DNA of 13,375 nucleotides from Pseudomonadota bacterium (lineage in GTDB: Bacteria > Pseudomonadota > Alphaproteobacteria > Acetobacterales > Acetobacteraceae), in NCBI GenBank assembly GCA_021807975.1, contig JAKBCJ010000086.1:1-13375 (forward strand). Reading direction: 5' to 3'. Numbering within the stretch: position 1 is the first letter of the stretch; each line of letters begins with the position of its first letter. This document shows positions 6,936 through 13,375 of this stretch, piece after piece. The translations under genes were made by a program, and so were the position numbers. The notes beneath the pieces were generated by a model, which worked only from the letters and a program-made list of their open reading frames with translations, was not told the origin of the DNA and did no database searches.

Positions 6936-7313
6936 ATGGATAAAAACCTGATCGCGTTGATTGGCGCGGTAACCTCGGCGGCGGCGGCGGCGGTTCCCGC
7001 ACAGGCCGCACTGGCGCCGGTTACCCGGGAAACACTGTCCCAGATCGACAGCTACACCGATCTGCTGCGGCCGATTCCCGATGCGCTTGCCATTCTGAAG
7101 GGGGCGGCGGAGGCAGCGCCGCAAACCGGTGCCGCCGACGGCGGGGCCATCCAGCAGGTTCAACTGCCCTACTATGGGCAACCTTATTATCAGCAGCCGG
7201 CCTACCCGCCGGCGTACGCCCCGCCGGCGTATTACCCTCCGGGCTATTATTACCGGAGGCCATATTTCCATCACCATCACCACCACCACCATCATCACCA
7301 TCATTTCCAGTAA
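6936..7313 (+). CDS. Small exported protein with Tyr/Pro-rich repeat and 12-His C-terminus
   Basis: This is a predicted secreted or periplasmic protein of 125 residues. A signal peptide covers about 1-24 (cleavage after VPAQA). A short Ala-rich helical region (28-62) includes LSQIDSYTDLLRPIPDALAIL. Then comes a Tyr/Pro/Gln-rich stretch (77-110) with repeats of the PAYxPP type. Finally there are twelve consecutive histidines (112-123) followed by Phe-Gln. I place the start at 6936 because AGAGAGGA lies just upstream and the signal peptide begins there. Similar small His-tailed exported proteins occur in alphaproteobacteria as uncharacterised genes. The histidine run could buffer zinc, nickel or copper; this is inferred from composition only. 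It is the first of three consecutive genes for exported small proteins. The His codons alternate CAC and CAT, so the run is not a pure DNA repeat. Confidence 0.85.
   Translation: MDKNLIALIGAVTSAAAAAVPAQAALAPVTRETLSQIDSYTDLLRPIPDALAILKGAAEAAPQTGAADGGAIQQVQLPYYGQPYYQQPAYPPAYAPPAYYPPGYYYRRPYFHHHHHHHHHHHHFQ
7260..7313 (+). repeat. Trinucleotide CAY repeat encoding poly-histidine
   Basis: Twelve CAC/CAT codons in a row lie just before the stop of the exported protein. The near-perfect trinucleotide tract may change length by slippage, so the number of histidines may differ among strains. The tract proper occupies about 7269-7304. Confidence 0.8.
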
Positions 7314-7424
7314 ACGACCGCCAGGACGCGATCGCCGCGGTGTGGCCGGGTTCGACAGACGGGCCGCCCGCGGGACCGAACGCGGATCGACAGAGACAAG
7401 ACCGAACGCAGGGAGTGACGATTC

Positions 7425-7670
7425 ATGAGACCGATCGCATGGCTGGGACTTTTCAGCACGCTTGGCCTGTTGGCCGGCTGCGTTGGCGTTGGCGGCGAAG
7501 GCTTCGGAGACATGGGCTATGCGCCGGAGGGGTACGGCATGGAAGGGCCGGTATTTGGCGGGGGCTATGCTGACAGCCCTGGCATGTATGCGCCCAGTTT
7601 CGGCTTCATGAACGGATTCGACGGCGGCTTCGGCGGCGGGTTCGGAGAAGGCGACGACGACGACGACTGA
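7425..7670 (+). CDS. Small glycine-rich lipoprotein with poly-Asp tail
   Basis: This 81-residue protein starts with a lipoprotein signal peptide: MRP, a hydrophobic stretch, and the lipobox LLAG before C19. The mature part should therefore be lipid-anchored to the inner or outer membrane; Gly at +3 after Val gives no clear retention signal. The mature chain is rich in Gly, Met, Phe and Tyr, includes GGFGGGFGEG, and ends in five aspartates. It has no fold I recognise and is probably disordered. GGGAG at 7411-7415 lies 9 bases before the ATG. It sits 111 bp after the His-tailed gene and 83 bp before an LTXXQ gene on the same strand. The acidic end could bind cations and would be complementary in charge to the His-rich neighbour; that is speculation. 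Confidence 0.75.
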   Translation: MRPIAWLGLFSTLGLLAGCVGVGGEGFGDMGYAPEGYGMEGPVFGGGYADSPGMYAPSFGFMNGFDGGFGGGFGEGDDDDD

Positions 7671-7753
7671 TGCCGGGCAACGGCGCCTTTCGCCGCGAAG
7701 GAACAATACCGGATCGCCGCGCAGGCGGCGGAAGCGTTTATGGAGACCAAACC

Positions 7754-8194
7754 ATGAAACTGAAATCAGCGATTCTTATCGGCGCCGTTCTGGCTGCGCC
7801 GGCGTTACCGGCTATGGCCGCCACACAGCCGCCGCCGGTTGTAGGCGGGGCATCCGCACCGACGATCAGCGGACGGGTCGAACAGCGGCTGGCCAGGCTG
7901 CACACCGAATTCGGCATCACGCCAGACCAAGAGAAGCTATGGGGCCAGTTCGCCGATGTCGTTCGGTCCAACGCCCGGACGATGGGCGGATTGTTCTCCA
8001 AGCGCCGGGCCGCGCTGCCCACGATGACCGCCGCGGACAACATGCATTCGCTGACGGAGATCGCCGCCCAGCATGCCCGCGCGATGCAGTGGCTGGATGC
8101 AGCCTTCATGGGATTGTACAACTCGATGCCCCCGGCCCAGCAAAAAGCCACCGATGCGGCGATGCGTGCCGAGGGTATGAAAGCCCGTCCCTGA
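7754..8194 (+). CDS. LTXXQ-motif periplasmic protein (Spy/CpxP-like)
   Basis: This 146-residue exported protein has a signal peptide at about 1-22 (cleavage after LPAMA). A helical domain resembles the Spy/CpxP family, whose members are periplasmic chaperones and envelope-stress sensors tied to metal and misfolding stress. Two LTxxQ-like motifs are visible: ITPDQEKLWGQF (55-66) and the degenerate MPPAQQKATD (125-134) near the end. The region between is helical and charged (RVEQRLARLHTEF, SLTEIAAQHARAMQWLDAAF). I start at the ATG at 7754, preceded by GGAG at 7742-7745, rather than at an in-frame ATG 28 codons upstream that lacks a signal peptide. In alphaproteobacteria most such genes are uncharacterised. 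Being third in a run of three exported proteins suggests an envelope or metal response, which is inference. Confidence 0.85.
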   Translation: MKLKSAILIGAVLAAPALPAMAATQPPPVVGGASAPTISGRVEQRLARLHTEFGITPDQEKLWGQFADVVRSNARTMGGLFSKRRAALPTMTAADNMHSLTEIAAQHARAMQWLDAAFMGLYNSMPPAQQKATDAAMRAEGMKARP

Positions 8195-8208
8195 CCGGGT
8201 AGCAGCGG

Positions 8209-8235
8209 CGCCTCGGCGGCAGGGCCGCGGAGGCG
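8209..8235 (+). terminator. Hairpin after the exported-protein cluster, possible terminator
   Basis: An 11-bp stem with one mismatch (CGCCTCGGCGG against CCGCGGAGGCG) and a 5-base loop starts 14 bases after the stop of the LTXXQ gene. No T-run follows, so termination may need Rho, or the hairpin may only protect the message. Confidence 0.35.
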
Positions 8236-8348
8236 TGCAGCCCGGCGTTACGGCAAATCGTTATGACCGCCGTGTGCGCCCGGTGGCCGGGATGGCCGCC
8301 GGTCGGGGCACAAACGTGCAAAACCGCAGCCAAACCGCCACAGCTGAC

Positions 8349-8377
8349 TTGACCTGCACGCCCGCGATCATCATGTT
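8349..8377 (+). promoter_or_regulatory. Candidate promoter of infA operon
   Basis: TTGACC (8349-8354, five of six matches to the -35 consensus) is followed after 17 bases by CATGTT (8372-8377, three of six matches). It would start transcription about 24 bases before the infA ATG. The strong -35 and its place in the 213-bp gap before the housekeeping run support it; the -10 is weak. Confidence 0.4.
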
Positions 8378-8407
8378 CCCGCCGAATCAACAGTACCAAG
8401 GGGCCTG

Positions 8408-8626
8408 ATGTCAAAAGAAGACATGATCGAATTCAGCGGCACGGTGATGGAGCTTCTGCCCAACGCCATGTTCCGGGTGAAGTTGGATAACGAGCACAGC
8501 ATTCTGGCACACACCAGCGGCAAGATGCGCAAGAACCGCATCCGCGTGCTGGCCGGTGACCGCGTGAACGTGGAAATGACGCCGTACGACCTGTCCAAGG
8601 GCCGCATCACTTTCCGCTTCAAGTAG
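8408..8626 (+). CDS. infA: Translation initiation factor IF-1
   Basis: IF-1 binds the ribosomal A site during initiation and cooperates with IF-2 and IF-3. The protein has 72 residues, the standard length, and is a single OB-fold of the S1 type. It starts MSKEDMIEFSGTV, with the conserved stretch MFRVKLDNEHSILAHTSGKM, split here as MFRVKLDNEH and ILAHTSGKMRKNRIRVLAGD. It ends with DLSKGRITFRFK. AAGGGG lies just before the ATG. In alphaproteobacteria infA commonly precedes maf, as here, with a gap of 16 bp. It is the first gene of a run with maf, an RNase E/G-like gene and yacG, probably one transcript. Confidence 0.98.
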   Translation: MSKEDMIEFSGTVMELLPNAMFRVKLDNEHSILAHTSGKMRKNRIRVLAGDRVNVEMTPYDLSKGRITFRFK

Positions 8627-8642
8627 CAGGCCGCGTTCAGTA

Positions 8643-9236
8643 ATGCGCGATTCCAGCGGGGTAAAACCGCTCCCGCTGATCCTGGCATCGTCCAGCCCCC
8701 GACGACTGATGCTGCTGAAGCAGATCGGCATCGTGCCGGATCAGGTCGTCTCCCCCGATATCGACGAAACCCCCGCTAAAGACGAACAGCCCCGCCAGTA
8801 TGCCGAACGCATGGCCCGGGCGAAAGCTTCCGCCGTGCCGTCGGCCGATTGCCTGGTGCTGGCCGCCGATACCGTCGTGGCAGCCGGGCGGCGCATTCTG
8901 CCCAAGGCGGAAGACGCCGCGCAGGTCCGTGCCTGCCTGACACTGCTGTCCGGGCGCCGTCACCGGGTACTGACCGCCATCGTTCTGGCCGAGCCGGGTG
9001 GACGGACCACCGAAAGGGTGGTGGAAAGTGCCGTCACGTTCAACCGGCTGACCGATGCGCAGATCGACCGCTATGTCGCGACCCTGGAGGGCGAGGGCAA
9101 GGCCGGCGGCTATGCGATCAACGGCCATGCCGCCAGTTTCATCCGGTTCCTGTCCGGCAGCTACTCCGCCGTCGTCGGACTGCCGTTGTTCGAGACCGCG
9201 CAGTTGCTGCGAGGTCATGGCTGGCAGGTGCCATGA
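8643..9236 (+). CDS. maf: Maf-family nucleoside triphosphate pyrophosphatase
   Basis: Maf proteins hydrolyse non-standard or excess nucleoside triphosphates to the monophosphate and pyrophosphate. The YhdE-type members prefer dTTP and UTP and are linked to septum control. This 197-residue protein has the signature SSSPRR (16-21), the catalytic Asp D76 in AADTVVA, GRRILPKAEDA, and the late motif GKAGGYAING. The last motif resembles the YhdE-type GxAGGYxIQG, with Asn for Gln, which favours the dTTP/UTP subgroup, though the assignment is by eye. The ATG at 8643 is 16 bp after infA. Its stop overlaps the start of the RNase E/G-like gene by 4 bp (ATGA at 9233-9236), implying coupled translation. 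Length and residues look complete. Confidence 0.95.
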   Translation: MRDSSGVKPLPLILASSSPRRLMLLKQIGIVPDQVVSPDIDETPAKDEQPRQYAERMARAKASAVPSADCLVLAADTVVAAGRRILPKAEDAAQVRACLTLLSGRRHRVLTAIVLAEPGGRTTERVVESAVTFNRLTDAQIDRYVATLEGEGKAGGYAINGHAASFIRFLSGSYSAVVGLPLFETAQLLRGHGWQVP

Positions 9237-10333
9237 CTGTTTCGATCCGGGCGGCCGCGAGCCCGGGTGAGGTTCGGGTGGCGGCCGTGGGCGGTAACCG
9301 CCTGATCGACTATATCCTGTGGCGGCCCGGCGCGCCGGATGGCGTCGGCGACATTCACCAGGGGCGCATCATCTCCCAGGTACCGGGTATGGCCGGTGCG
9401 TTCGTGGCGATAGCCGGTGCCGAGGGGTTTCTGCCCGACAGCGAGGGCGCGAAAGGACTGACCGCCGGCACCATGCTGACGGTTCGGGTTACCCGGGCGG
9501 CGCAGGCCAATAAGGGGCCGCGGTTGTCGGGAAGAAATGTGGACCTGGCTGGCGGCGGAACGGTTGCGCTGCTGCGGCGGGGTCCGGACCCGATCGCCCG
9601 TCTGGCAGCCCGTTTTCCGGATGCTCCTGTTATCGTGGACGACGCGGCGTTGGCCGCATCGCTGCGACCGGCGGCGCGCGTCAGTGTGCAAGCCAACGTG
9701 TTCGATGACGATGTGGCGGGGGCAATCGACGCCTTGTCCAGCCCGCATGTCGATCTGCCGAACGGTGCGTCGCTTTCGGTCTGGCCGACTCCGGCGCTGG
9801 TGGCGATCGATGTGGATGCGGGCGGCAGTCTGGCGGGGCCGGCCGCGGCCGGGGCGCGTCATCAGGCGATAAACCGGGCGGTGGTGCCGGTGCTGGCGGA
9901 GCAAATCCGGCTACGGAACCTGTCGGGGGCAATCGTGGTGGATCTGGCGGGACTGGCGGCGCGCAAACGGGCGGCGCTGGCGCCGGATTTTTCGGCGGCG
10001 CTGGCGGGCGATCCGCTGCATCCGCGATTTTTGGGGTTCACCGCGCTGGGGCTGGCGGAGATTGTGCGGCCGCGAATCCATCCGCCGCTGCACGAGCTGC
10101 TGACGGGTCCGCTGGCGGCGGGTCTGGCGGCGCTGCGGGCGGCGATGACGGCGTTCCATCGGGACCCGCGCGGGCTGCCGGCGATCCGGGCGAACCCGGC
10201 GGTGGTTTCGGCGTTGCAGGCCGATCCGGTCGCGCTGGCCGATCTTGTCCGGCGCACCGGCCGGCAGGTTACACTGCGATCGGACCCATCGCTGCCGACG
10301 ACGGGATGGATGCTGGAGACGGATCATGGCTAA
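9233..10333 (+). CDS. Short RNase E/G-family protein
   Basis: This 366-residue protein belongs to the RNase E/G family, endoribonucleases that cleave single-stranded AU-rich RNA. An S1-like domain (about 37-110) includes IHQGRIISQVPGMAGAFV and GPRLSGRNV. The DNase-I-like catalytic part has D193 in ALVAIDVDAGG and D237 in GAIVVDLAGL, matching the two metal-binding Asp of E. coli RNase E (D303, D346). RLRNLSGAIVVD lies just before the second. The Asn of the usual AIDINS motif is Asp here. The CPxC zinc link that holds RNase E/G dimers is absent after the RPRIHPPLHELL segment, and the protein is about 120 residues shorter than RNase G. Shortened forms following maf are common in alphaproteobacteria. 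The frame stays open 128 codons upstream inside maf, but the start at 9233 is set by the ATGA overlap and family alignment. It overlaps yacG by 8 bp. Confidence 0.88.
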   Translation: MTVSIRAAASPGEVRVAAVGGNRLIDYILWRPGAPDGVGDIHQGRIISQVPGMAGAFVAIAGAEGFLPDSEGAKGLTAGTMLTVRVTRAAQANKGPRLSGRNVDLAGGGTVALLRRGPDPIARLAARFPDAPVIVDDAALAASLRPAARVSVQANVFDDDVAGAIDALSSPHVDLPNGASLSVWPTPALVAIDVDAGGSLAGPAAAGARHQAINRAVVPVLAEQIRLRNLSGAIVVDLAGLAARKRAALAPDFSAALAGDPLHPRFLGFTALGLAEIVRPRIHPPLHELLTGPLAAGLAALRAAMTAFHRDPRGLPAIRANPAVVSALQADPVALADLVRRTGRQVTLRSDPSLPTTGWMLETDHG

Positions 10334-10508
10334 GCCCCCCCTCACCTGCCCGATTTGCGGGCGCCGCTCGTCCGAGGCGACAAAGCCGTTCTGCACGCCG
10401 CGCTGCCAGGAGGTCGATCTGGGCCGCTGGCTGACCGGGGTTTACCGGATTCCCGGCCCGCCGGCGGAGTTGGATGAGGATCCGCCGCCGTCGCCCGACG
10501 CCGCATGA
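10326..10508 (+). CDS. yacG: DNA gyrase inhibitor YacG
   Basis: YacG is a tiny zinc protein which in E. coli binds GyrB and blocks DNA binding by gyrase. This one has 60 residues, close to the family's length. The four zinc ligands are C8, C11, C23 and C27 (CPIC and CTPRC), followed by the conserved segment VDLGRWLTGVYRIPG, and a short acidic Pro-rich tail. The start at 10326 lies inside the end of the RNase E/G-like gene, an 8-bp overlap, so translation is probably coupled. It is the last gene of the infA-maf-RNase-yacG run, with tRNA-Phe about 100 bp further on. Confidence 0.96.
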   Translation: MAKPPLTCPICGRRSSEATKPFCTPRCQEVDLGRWLTGVYRIPGPPAELDEDPPPSPDAA

Positions 10509-10539
10509 AAAGAATGCAGCGTAAGGGCTCGATCGAGGG

Positions 10540-10568
10540 TTGATCGCCGGACTGTCATGGGCTAATCA
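10540..10568 (+). promoter_or_regulatory. Possible promoter of tRNA-Phe
   Basis: TTGATC (10540-10545) and TAATCA (10563-10568) are 17 bases apart, in the 97-bp gap between yacG and the tRNA. The -35 matches in four of six positions, while the -10 is poor. The tRNA could equally be read through from yacG. Confidence 0.25.
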
Positions 10569-10605
10569 CCCGCCTCCAACACGGTCACCATGGTGGCCAG
10601 GCGAT

Positions 10606-10681
10606 GCCCGGGTAGCTCAGTTGGTAGAGCATGCGACTGAAAATCGCAGTGTCGGTGGTTCGATTCCGCCCCCGGGCACCA
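10606..10681 (+). tRNA. tRNA-Phe(GAA)
   Basis: A full cloverleaf can be folded in 76 bases: acceptor stem GCCCGGG/CCCGGGC, D-arm GCTC...GAGC, anticodon stem TGCGA/TCGCA, and T-arm GGTGG/CCGCC with loop TTCGATT. The anticodon GAA (10639-10641) sits in loop CTGAAAA. The 3' CCA is encoded (10679-10681). The T-stem holds one G-U pair. It follows yacG, as in many alphaproteobacteria. A TTTT run at 10686-10689 after the gene may help end transcription. No repeat of its 3' end is visible nearby, so there is no evidence of an integrated element here. Confidence 0.98.
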
Positions 10682-11028
10682 TCCCGTTTTCCTCGATGGT
10701 TCATTCCCCCAGCCGGGGCTACGCTATCGCCCCCTACATGCCGCTGAAAAATCAGCGTAGTTTCGGGTGCCGCCAAGCGCGACGATGTCCCGTGCCCGCG
10801 TCCCGTGGATGGGATCGACCTGACGTTCGAGCCGCCGGCCGGCAGCCGCATGATCCATGCCCGCACGATCACGTACCACGCGGGTGACAAGCGGCCCGCC
10901 CCTGCCGTACGCTGTGCCAGCATGATCGCCGAACGAATCGTTCCTCGGGGCCAGTGCGCCGATCCTGACCGGAACGACGTTCATTTTCGTGAGTGAACCG
11001 TACTGAACCCGCAAGGCCGGAGAAAACG
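10682..11028. other. 347-bp gap between tRNA-Phe and the dehydrogenase gene
   Basis: I see no supported gene here. Short open frames (for example 63 codons at 10805-10996) have no ribosome-binding site or recognisable product. A small perfect hairpin, CGCTGA with loop AAAA and TCAGCG, lies at 10742-10757. The gap must hold the promoter of the alcohol-dehydrogenase-family gene, but I find no convincing -35/-10 pair. Confidence 0.6.
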
Positions 11029-12243
11029 ATGACAGATAAATCATTCCGTTCGGTGGTCTTTCCGCTTCGCCTGCACTGCGGCCGGAAGGCGATCGAACAG
11101 GGGCTGAAGGAAGCCGTGCAGCGTGCGGGGGCGAAGCGCGCCTTCGTCGTATGCTCACGTTCCGTCAACCAGCGCACCGATACGATCGCCCGCATACAGG
11201 CTTTGCTCGGTAACACCTGTGCCGGCGTGTTCGACGGTATCGAAAAGGATTCGACCTACGCCTCGGTCAGCGCCGCCAAGGATGCGGCAACAGCGGCCAG
11301 CGCCGATTTGCTGATCGCCGTGGGCGGCGGCAGCGTCATGGTGGCAACCCGGGCGGTGGCAATCTATATGGCGGAAACGGGCGACCCGTTCGCGCTGATG
11401 ACGCAATACCCTGCTGGCAAACCCGCTTACAGCCCGCGGCTGATGGCGCCCAAGCTGCCGATCATCAACATCCCGACGACGCCGACCAGCGCGATGCACC
11501 GTTCCGGCGTGGGGCTGAAGAATCCCGATCTCGACCACCGTATGGAGTATTTCGATCCGAAGACCCGCCCGCGGGCGGTGTTCCTCGATGAAGAAGCGCT
11601 GCTGAGCGCACCGGCAGACCTGTTCCGTTCTACAGCAACAACGGTGTTCGCCACTCATGTGGCGGCCATGTCGGCCATCGACATAAACCCGCTTGCCGAG
11701 GCCAGCCGCAACCACGCCTTTCGCCTGGCCTACCGATCCTATCCGCGGCTGGTGGATGCGGTTGACGATCCGGCGGTGCGGCAGGACTTCGCCATCGCGG
11801 CGTTGTTACAAAACCGATCTGAGGATGATGGTGCGCCGCGCTACCGGGGCGGTGCGTTCTCCGGCAACTACGCGGTCTCCACGGCACTGCATGTCCGGTA
11901 TCCGCATGTCGGCCAGGGTGAGTCGACCTCGGTCGTCCATGCAACGAAAATCCGTCTGACGGAGGCGATCGATCCCGCCGCCGCCCGGCAGGTCGCGGAG
12001 GCGCTGGAGGTATGGCGCGATGGCATGGATGCCCGTCAGGCCGGCCTGGCGGTCGCGGATCGGCTGGAGGACCTGTACTCCCGAACCGGCCTGCCGGTAC
12101 GGGTGCGGCAACTCCGGATTCCGCGCGACGACCTGGGGAATATCGCCAATGAGACAGTCAGGAATTTCAACTTCAACCCCGGTATGCGCTCCGCCGGCGA
12201 TCAGATCGAGGACGCGCTGCGCCTGCTGGAGGAAGCCTACTGA
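11029..12243 (+). CDS. Iron-containing alcohol dehydrogenase-family protein
   Basis: This 404-residue protein belongs to the group III (iron-containing) alcohol dehydrogenase superfamily, which includes maleylacetate reductases and many NAD(P)-dependent reductases. The nucleotide-binding segment is LIAVGGGSVMVATRAV, with GGGS at 99-102. A second conserved block is IPTTPTSAMHRSGVG (148-162). The histidines expected to hold the metal are probably H210, H288 and H304. The Asp usually found four residues before the first of these is V206 here, so the metal site may be altered. The start is at 11029 because GGAG at 11019-11022 lies 6 bases upstream; a GTG 12 codons earlier is less supported. It lies 134 bp before an acyl-CoA dehydrogenase gene on the same strand, hinting at a shared catabolic role. 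Substrate unknown. Confidence 0.85.
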   Translation: MTDKSFRSVVFPLRLHCGRKAIEQGLKEAVQRAGAKRAFVVCSRSVNQRTDTIARIQALLGNTCAGVFDGIEKDSTYASVSAAKDAATAASADLLIAVGGGSVMVATRAVAIYMAETGDPFALMTQYPAGKPAYSPRLMAPKLPIINIPTTPTSAMHRSGVGLKNPDLDHRMEYFDPKTRPRAVFLDEEALLSAPADLFRSTATTVFATHVAAMSAIDINPLAEASRNHAFRLAYRSYPRLVDAVDDPAVRQDFAIAALLQNRSEDDGAPRYRGGAFSGNYAVSTALHVRYPHVGQGESTSVVHATKIRLTEAIDPAAARQVAEALEVWRDGMDARQAGLAVADRLEDLYSRTGLPVRVRQLRIPRDDLGNIANETVRNFNFNPGMRSAGDQIEDALRLLEEAY

Positions 12244-12377
12244 ACCCGTCCGCCGGGAGGGGCCGGCGTTGCGCACCCCGGCATCCTGTCGTATTCAAAA
12301 ATCAATAGCGCCCGGCCCGGACGCAGCGCGCCCTGAATGGCCGCCGATCGGGCTGTAAGAAAGGGGGACGAGCCGAG

Positions 12378-13375
12378 ATGCACTTCGGATATTCACCAGA
12401 GCAGCAGGCGCTCCGGCGTGAGGTTCGCGCCTTTATCGCCGAACATGTGACCGACGAGGTCCTGGCGGAGCGCGGATCGTCCGAATCGAACACGGGCCGC
12501 GGCGAGGAATCCGGCGCCATGCGGGCGCTCTACGAAAAAATCTATGAGCGCGGCTGGCTCGGTATCACCTATCCCAAGGAATATGGCGGTCAGGGTAAGG
12601 ACCGCATGACGCAGTATATCGTCGAGGAAGAATTCACCCGTATCGACATCCCGATCGGCCTGAACGGCTCCGGCGCACCAGCCATCATGGCCGCTGGCAC
12701 CGAGGAGCAGAAGCGCCACTTCATTCCGAAACTGATCAAGCGCGAGTTTTCGTTCGCGCTGGGCTTCACCGAACCGCATGCCGGCGCCGATCTGGCATCG
12801 TTACAGTGCAGAGCTGTCCGCGACGGCGACGAGTTCGTGATCAATGGGCAGAAGATGTACACCTCGGCTGCCCATGTCGCGACGCACATCTATCTGATGG
12901 CGCGCACCAACCCGAACCTGCCGAAGCACAAGGGTATCTCGATCTTCCTGGTCCCGATGGAAACGCCCGGCATCACCGTGCGCCCGTTATGGACCATGCA
13001 GAACGATCCGCCCGCACCGGTCGGCACCACCTACGGTCACCAGCGCACCAACGAAACGTTCTTCGAGGACGTGCGCATCCCCGCGTCCTGCCTGCTGGGT
13101 CAGGAGAACGAGGGTTGGCGGGTTGGCTCGATGGGGCTGAATCTCGACCGGGTGGGCGCCTCGCGCTACCTGATCTCGGTGCGGCGCGACGAAGACATCG
13201 TCAATTTCGTCAAGTCGAACAGCTTCGACGGTTATGTTCCGGCGAAAGATCCGGCGATCCGCGACAAAATCGCCGATTTGTGGATCGAAGCGCAGGTCTG
13301 CCGGCTGATGACGATGCGGTCGATGTCGATCGTCGAACACGGCGGCAACTTCACCTATGAAGGTTCCGCCGGAAA
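12378..13375 (+). CDS. Acyl-CoA dehydrogenase, N-terminal part (cut by window edge)
   Basis: This is a flavoenzyme of the acyl-CoA dehydrogenase family, which oxidises acyl-CoA thioesters to enoyl-CoA with FAD. The visible part has 332 codons. It covers the N-terminal helical domain (about 1-125) and the middle beta domain with GFTEPHAGADLASL (129-142), FVINGQKMYTSAA (153-165) and FFEDVRIPASCLLGQENEGW (228-247). It also covers the start of the C-terminal helical domain with LDRVGASRYLI (256-266). The segment RVGA replaces the common RxxxA pattern only in detail. The catalytic Glu would lie beyond the right edge and cannot be checked. The start at 12378 is supported by AAGGGGGA about 10 bases upstream and by family alignment. 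It may be co-transcribed with the dehydrogenase upstream. The substrate is unknown; the middle domain is a little longer than in short-chain enzymes (insert at about 205-225). Confidence 0.9.
   Translation, partial: MHFGYSPEQQALRREVRAFIAEHVTDEVLAERGSSESNTGRGEESGAMRALYEKIYERGWLGITYPKEYGGQGKDRMTQYIVEEEFTRIDIPIGLNGSGAPAIMAAGTEEQKRHFIPKLIKREFSFALGFTEPHAGADLASLQCRAVRDGDEFVINGQKMYTSAAHVATHIYLMARTNPNLPKHKGISIFLVPMETPGITVRPLWTMQNDPPAPVGTTYGHQRTNETFFEDVRIPASCLLGQENEGWRVGSMGLNLDRVGASRYLISVRRDEDIVNFVKSNSFDGYVPAKDPAIRDKIADLWIEAQVCRLMTMRSMSIVEHGGNFTYEGSAG

Noticed and set aside
7260..7313. Poly-His tract as a cloning-vector His tag
   Set aside because: It has twelve mixed CAC/CAT codons inside a native gene with genomic flanks and two more residues after it, so it is not a vector artefact.
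8849..9232. Upstream extension of the RNase E/G frame within maf
   Set aside because: It is the shadow of maf in another frame; the ATGA overlap at 9233 gives the family-consistent start.
10606..11028. Possible integration site at tRNA-Phe
   Set aside because: No copy of the tRNA 3' end, integrase or mobile gene is seen downstream.

Overview
This window looks like chromosomal DNA of a high-GC alphaproteobacterium, most likely from the Rhodospirillales/Acetobacteraceae side of the class. This is inferred from base composition, from the infA-maf-RNase E/G-yacG-tRNA-Phe gene order typical of alphaproteobacteria, and from the Prs and thioredoxin-TPR sequences. There is no sign of phage, transposon, CRISPR or plasmid backbone. 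Coding density is high and most genes sit in short, tightly packed operons.

Layout. Bases 1-1451 (minus) hold a two-component system: an OmpR-family response regulator followed, with a 4-bp ATGA overlap, by a histidine kinase cut by the left edge just after its HAMP domain. Divergent from it at 1587 is a small exported Met/His-rich protein. The shared intergenic region carries a 10-bp-spaced direct repeat that could be the regulator's own site. Bases 2101-3684 (minus) are a stop-to-start pair: a thioredoxin-TPR protein (CnoX-like) and a stand-alone LON substrate-binding-domain protein. Bases 3842-4774 (minus) are PRPP synthetase (prs) with a good candidate promoter. A PAP2-like membrane protein (5054-5650) and a crotonase-family protein (5721-6485) follow, both minus. 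Each lacks residues usually needed for the family's standard chemistry.

From 6936 everything reads on the plus strand. First come three small exported proteins: one with a natural 12-His tail, a Gly-rich lipoprotein ending in five Asp, and an LTXXQ (Spy/CpxP-like) protein. Next is the housekeeping run infA, maf, a short RNase E/G-like gene and yacG (8408-10508), with overlaps between maf, RNase and yacG, then tRNA-Phe(GAA) at 10606-10681. The window ends with an iron-containing alcohol dehydrogenase-family gene and an acyl-CoA dehydrogenase cut by the right edge, probably part of a catabolic locus of unknown substrate.

Functionally the window mixes core genes (prs, infA, maf, yacG, tRNA-Phe, cnoX) with envelope-stress or metal-related accessory genes. 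The least explained part is the three-gene exported cluster at 6936-8194. No clearly new defence or mobile system is visible.
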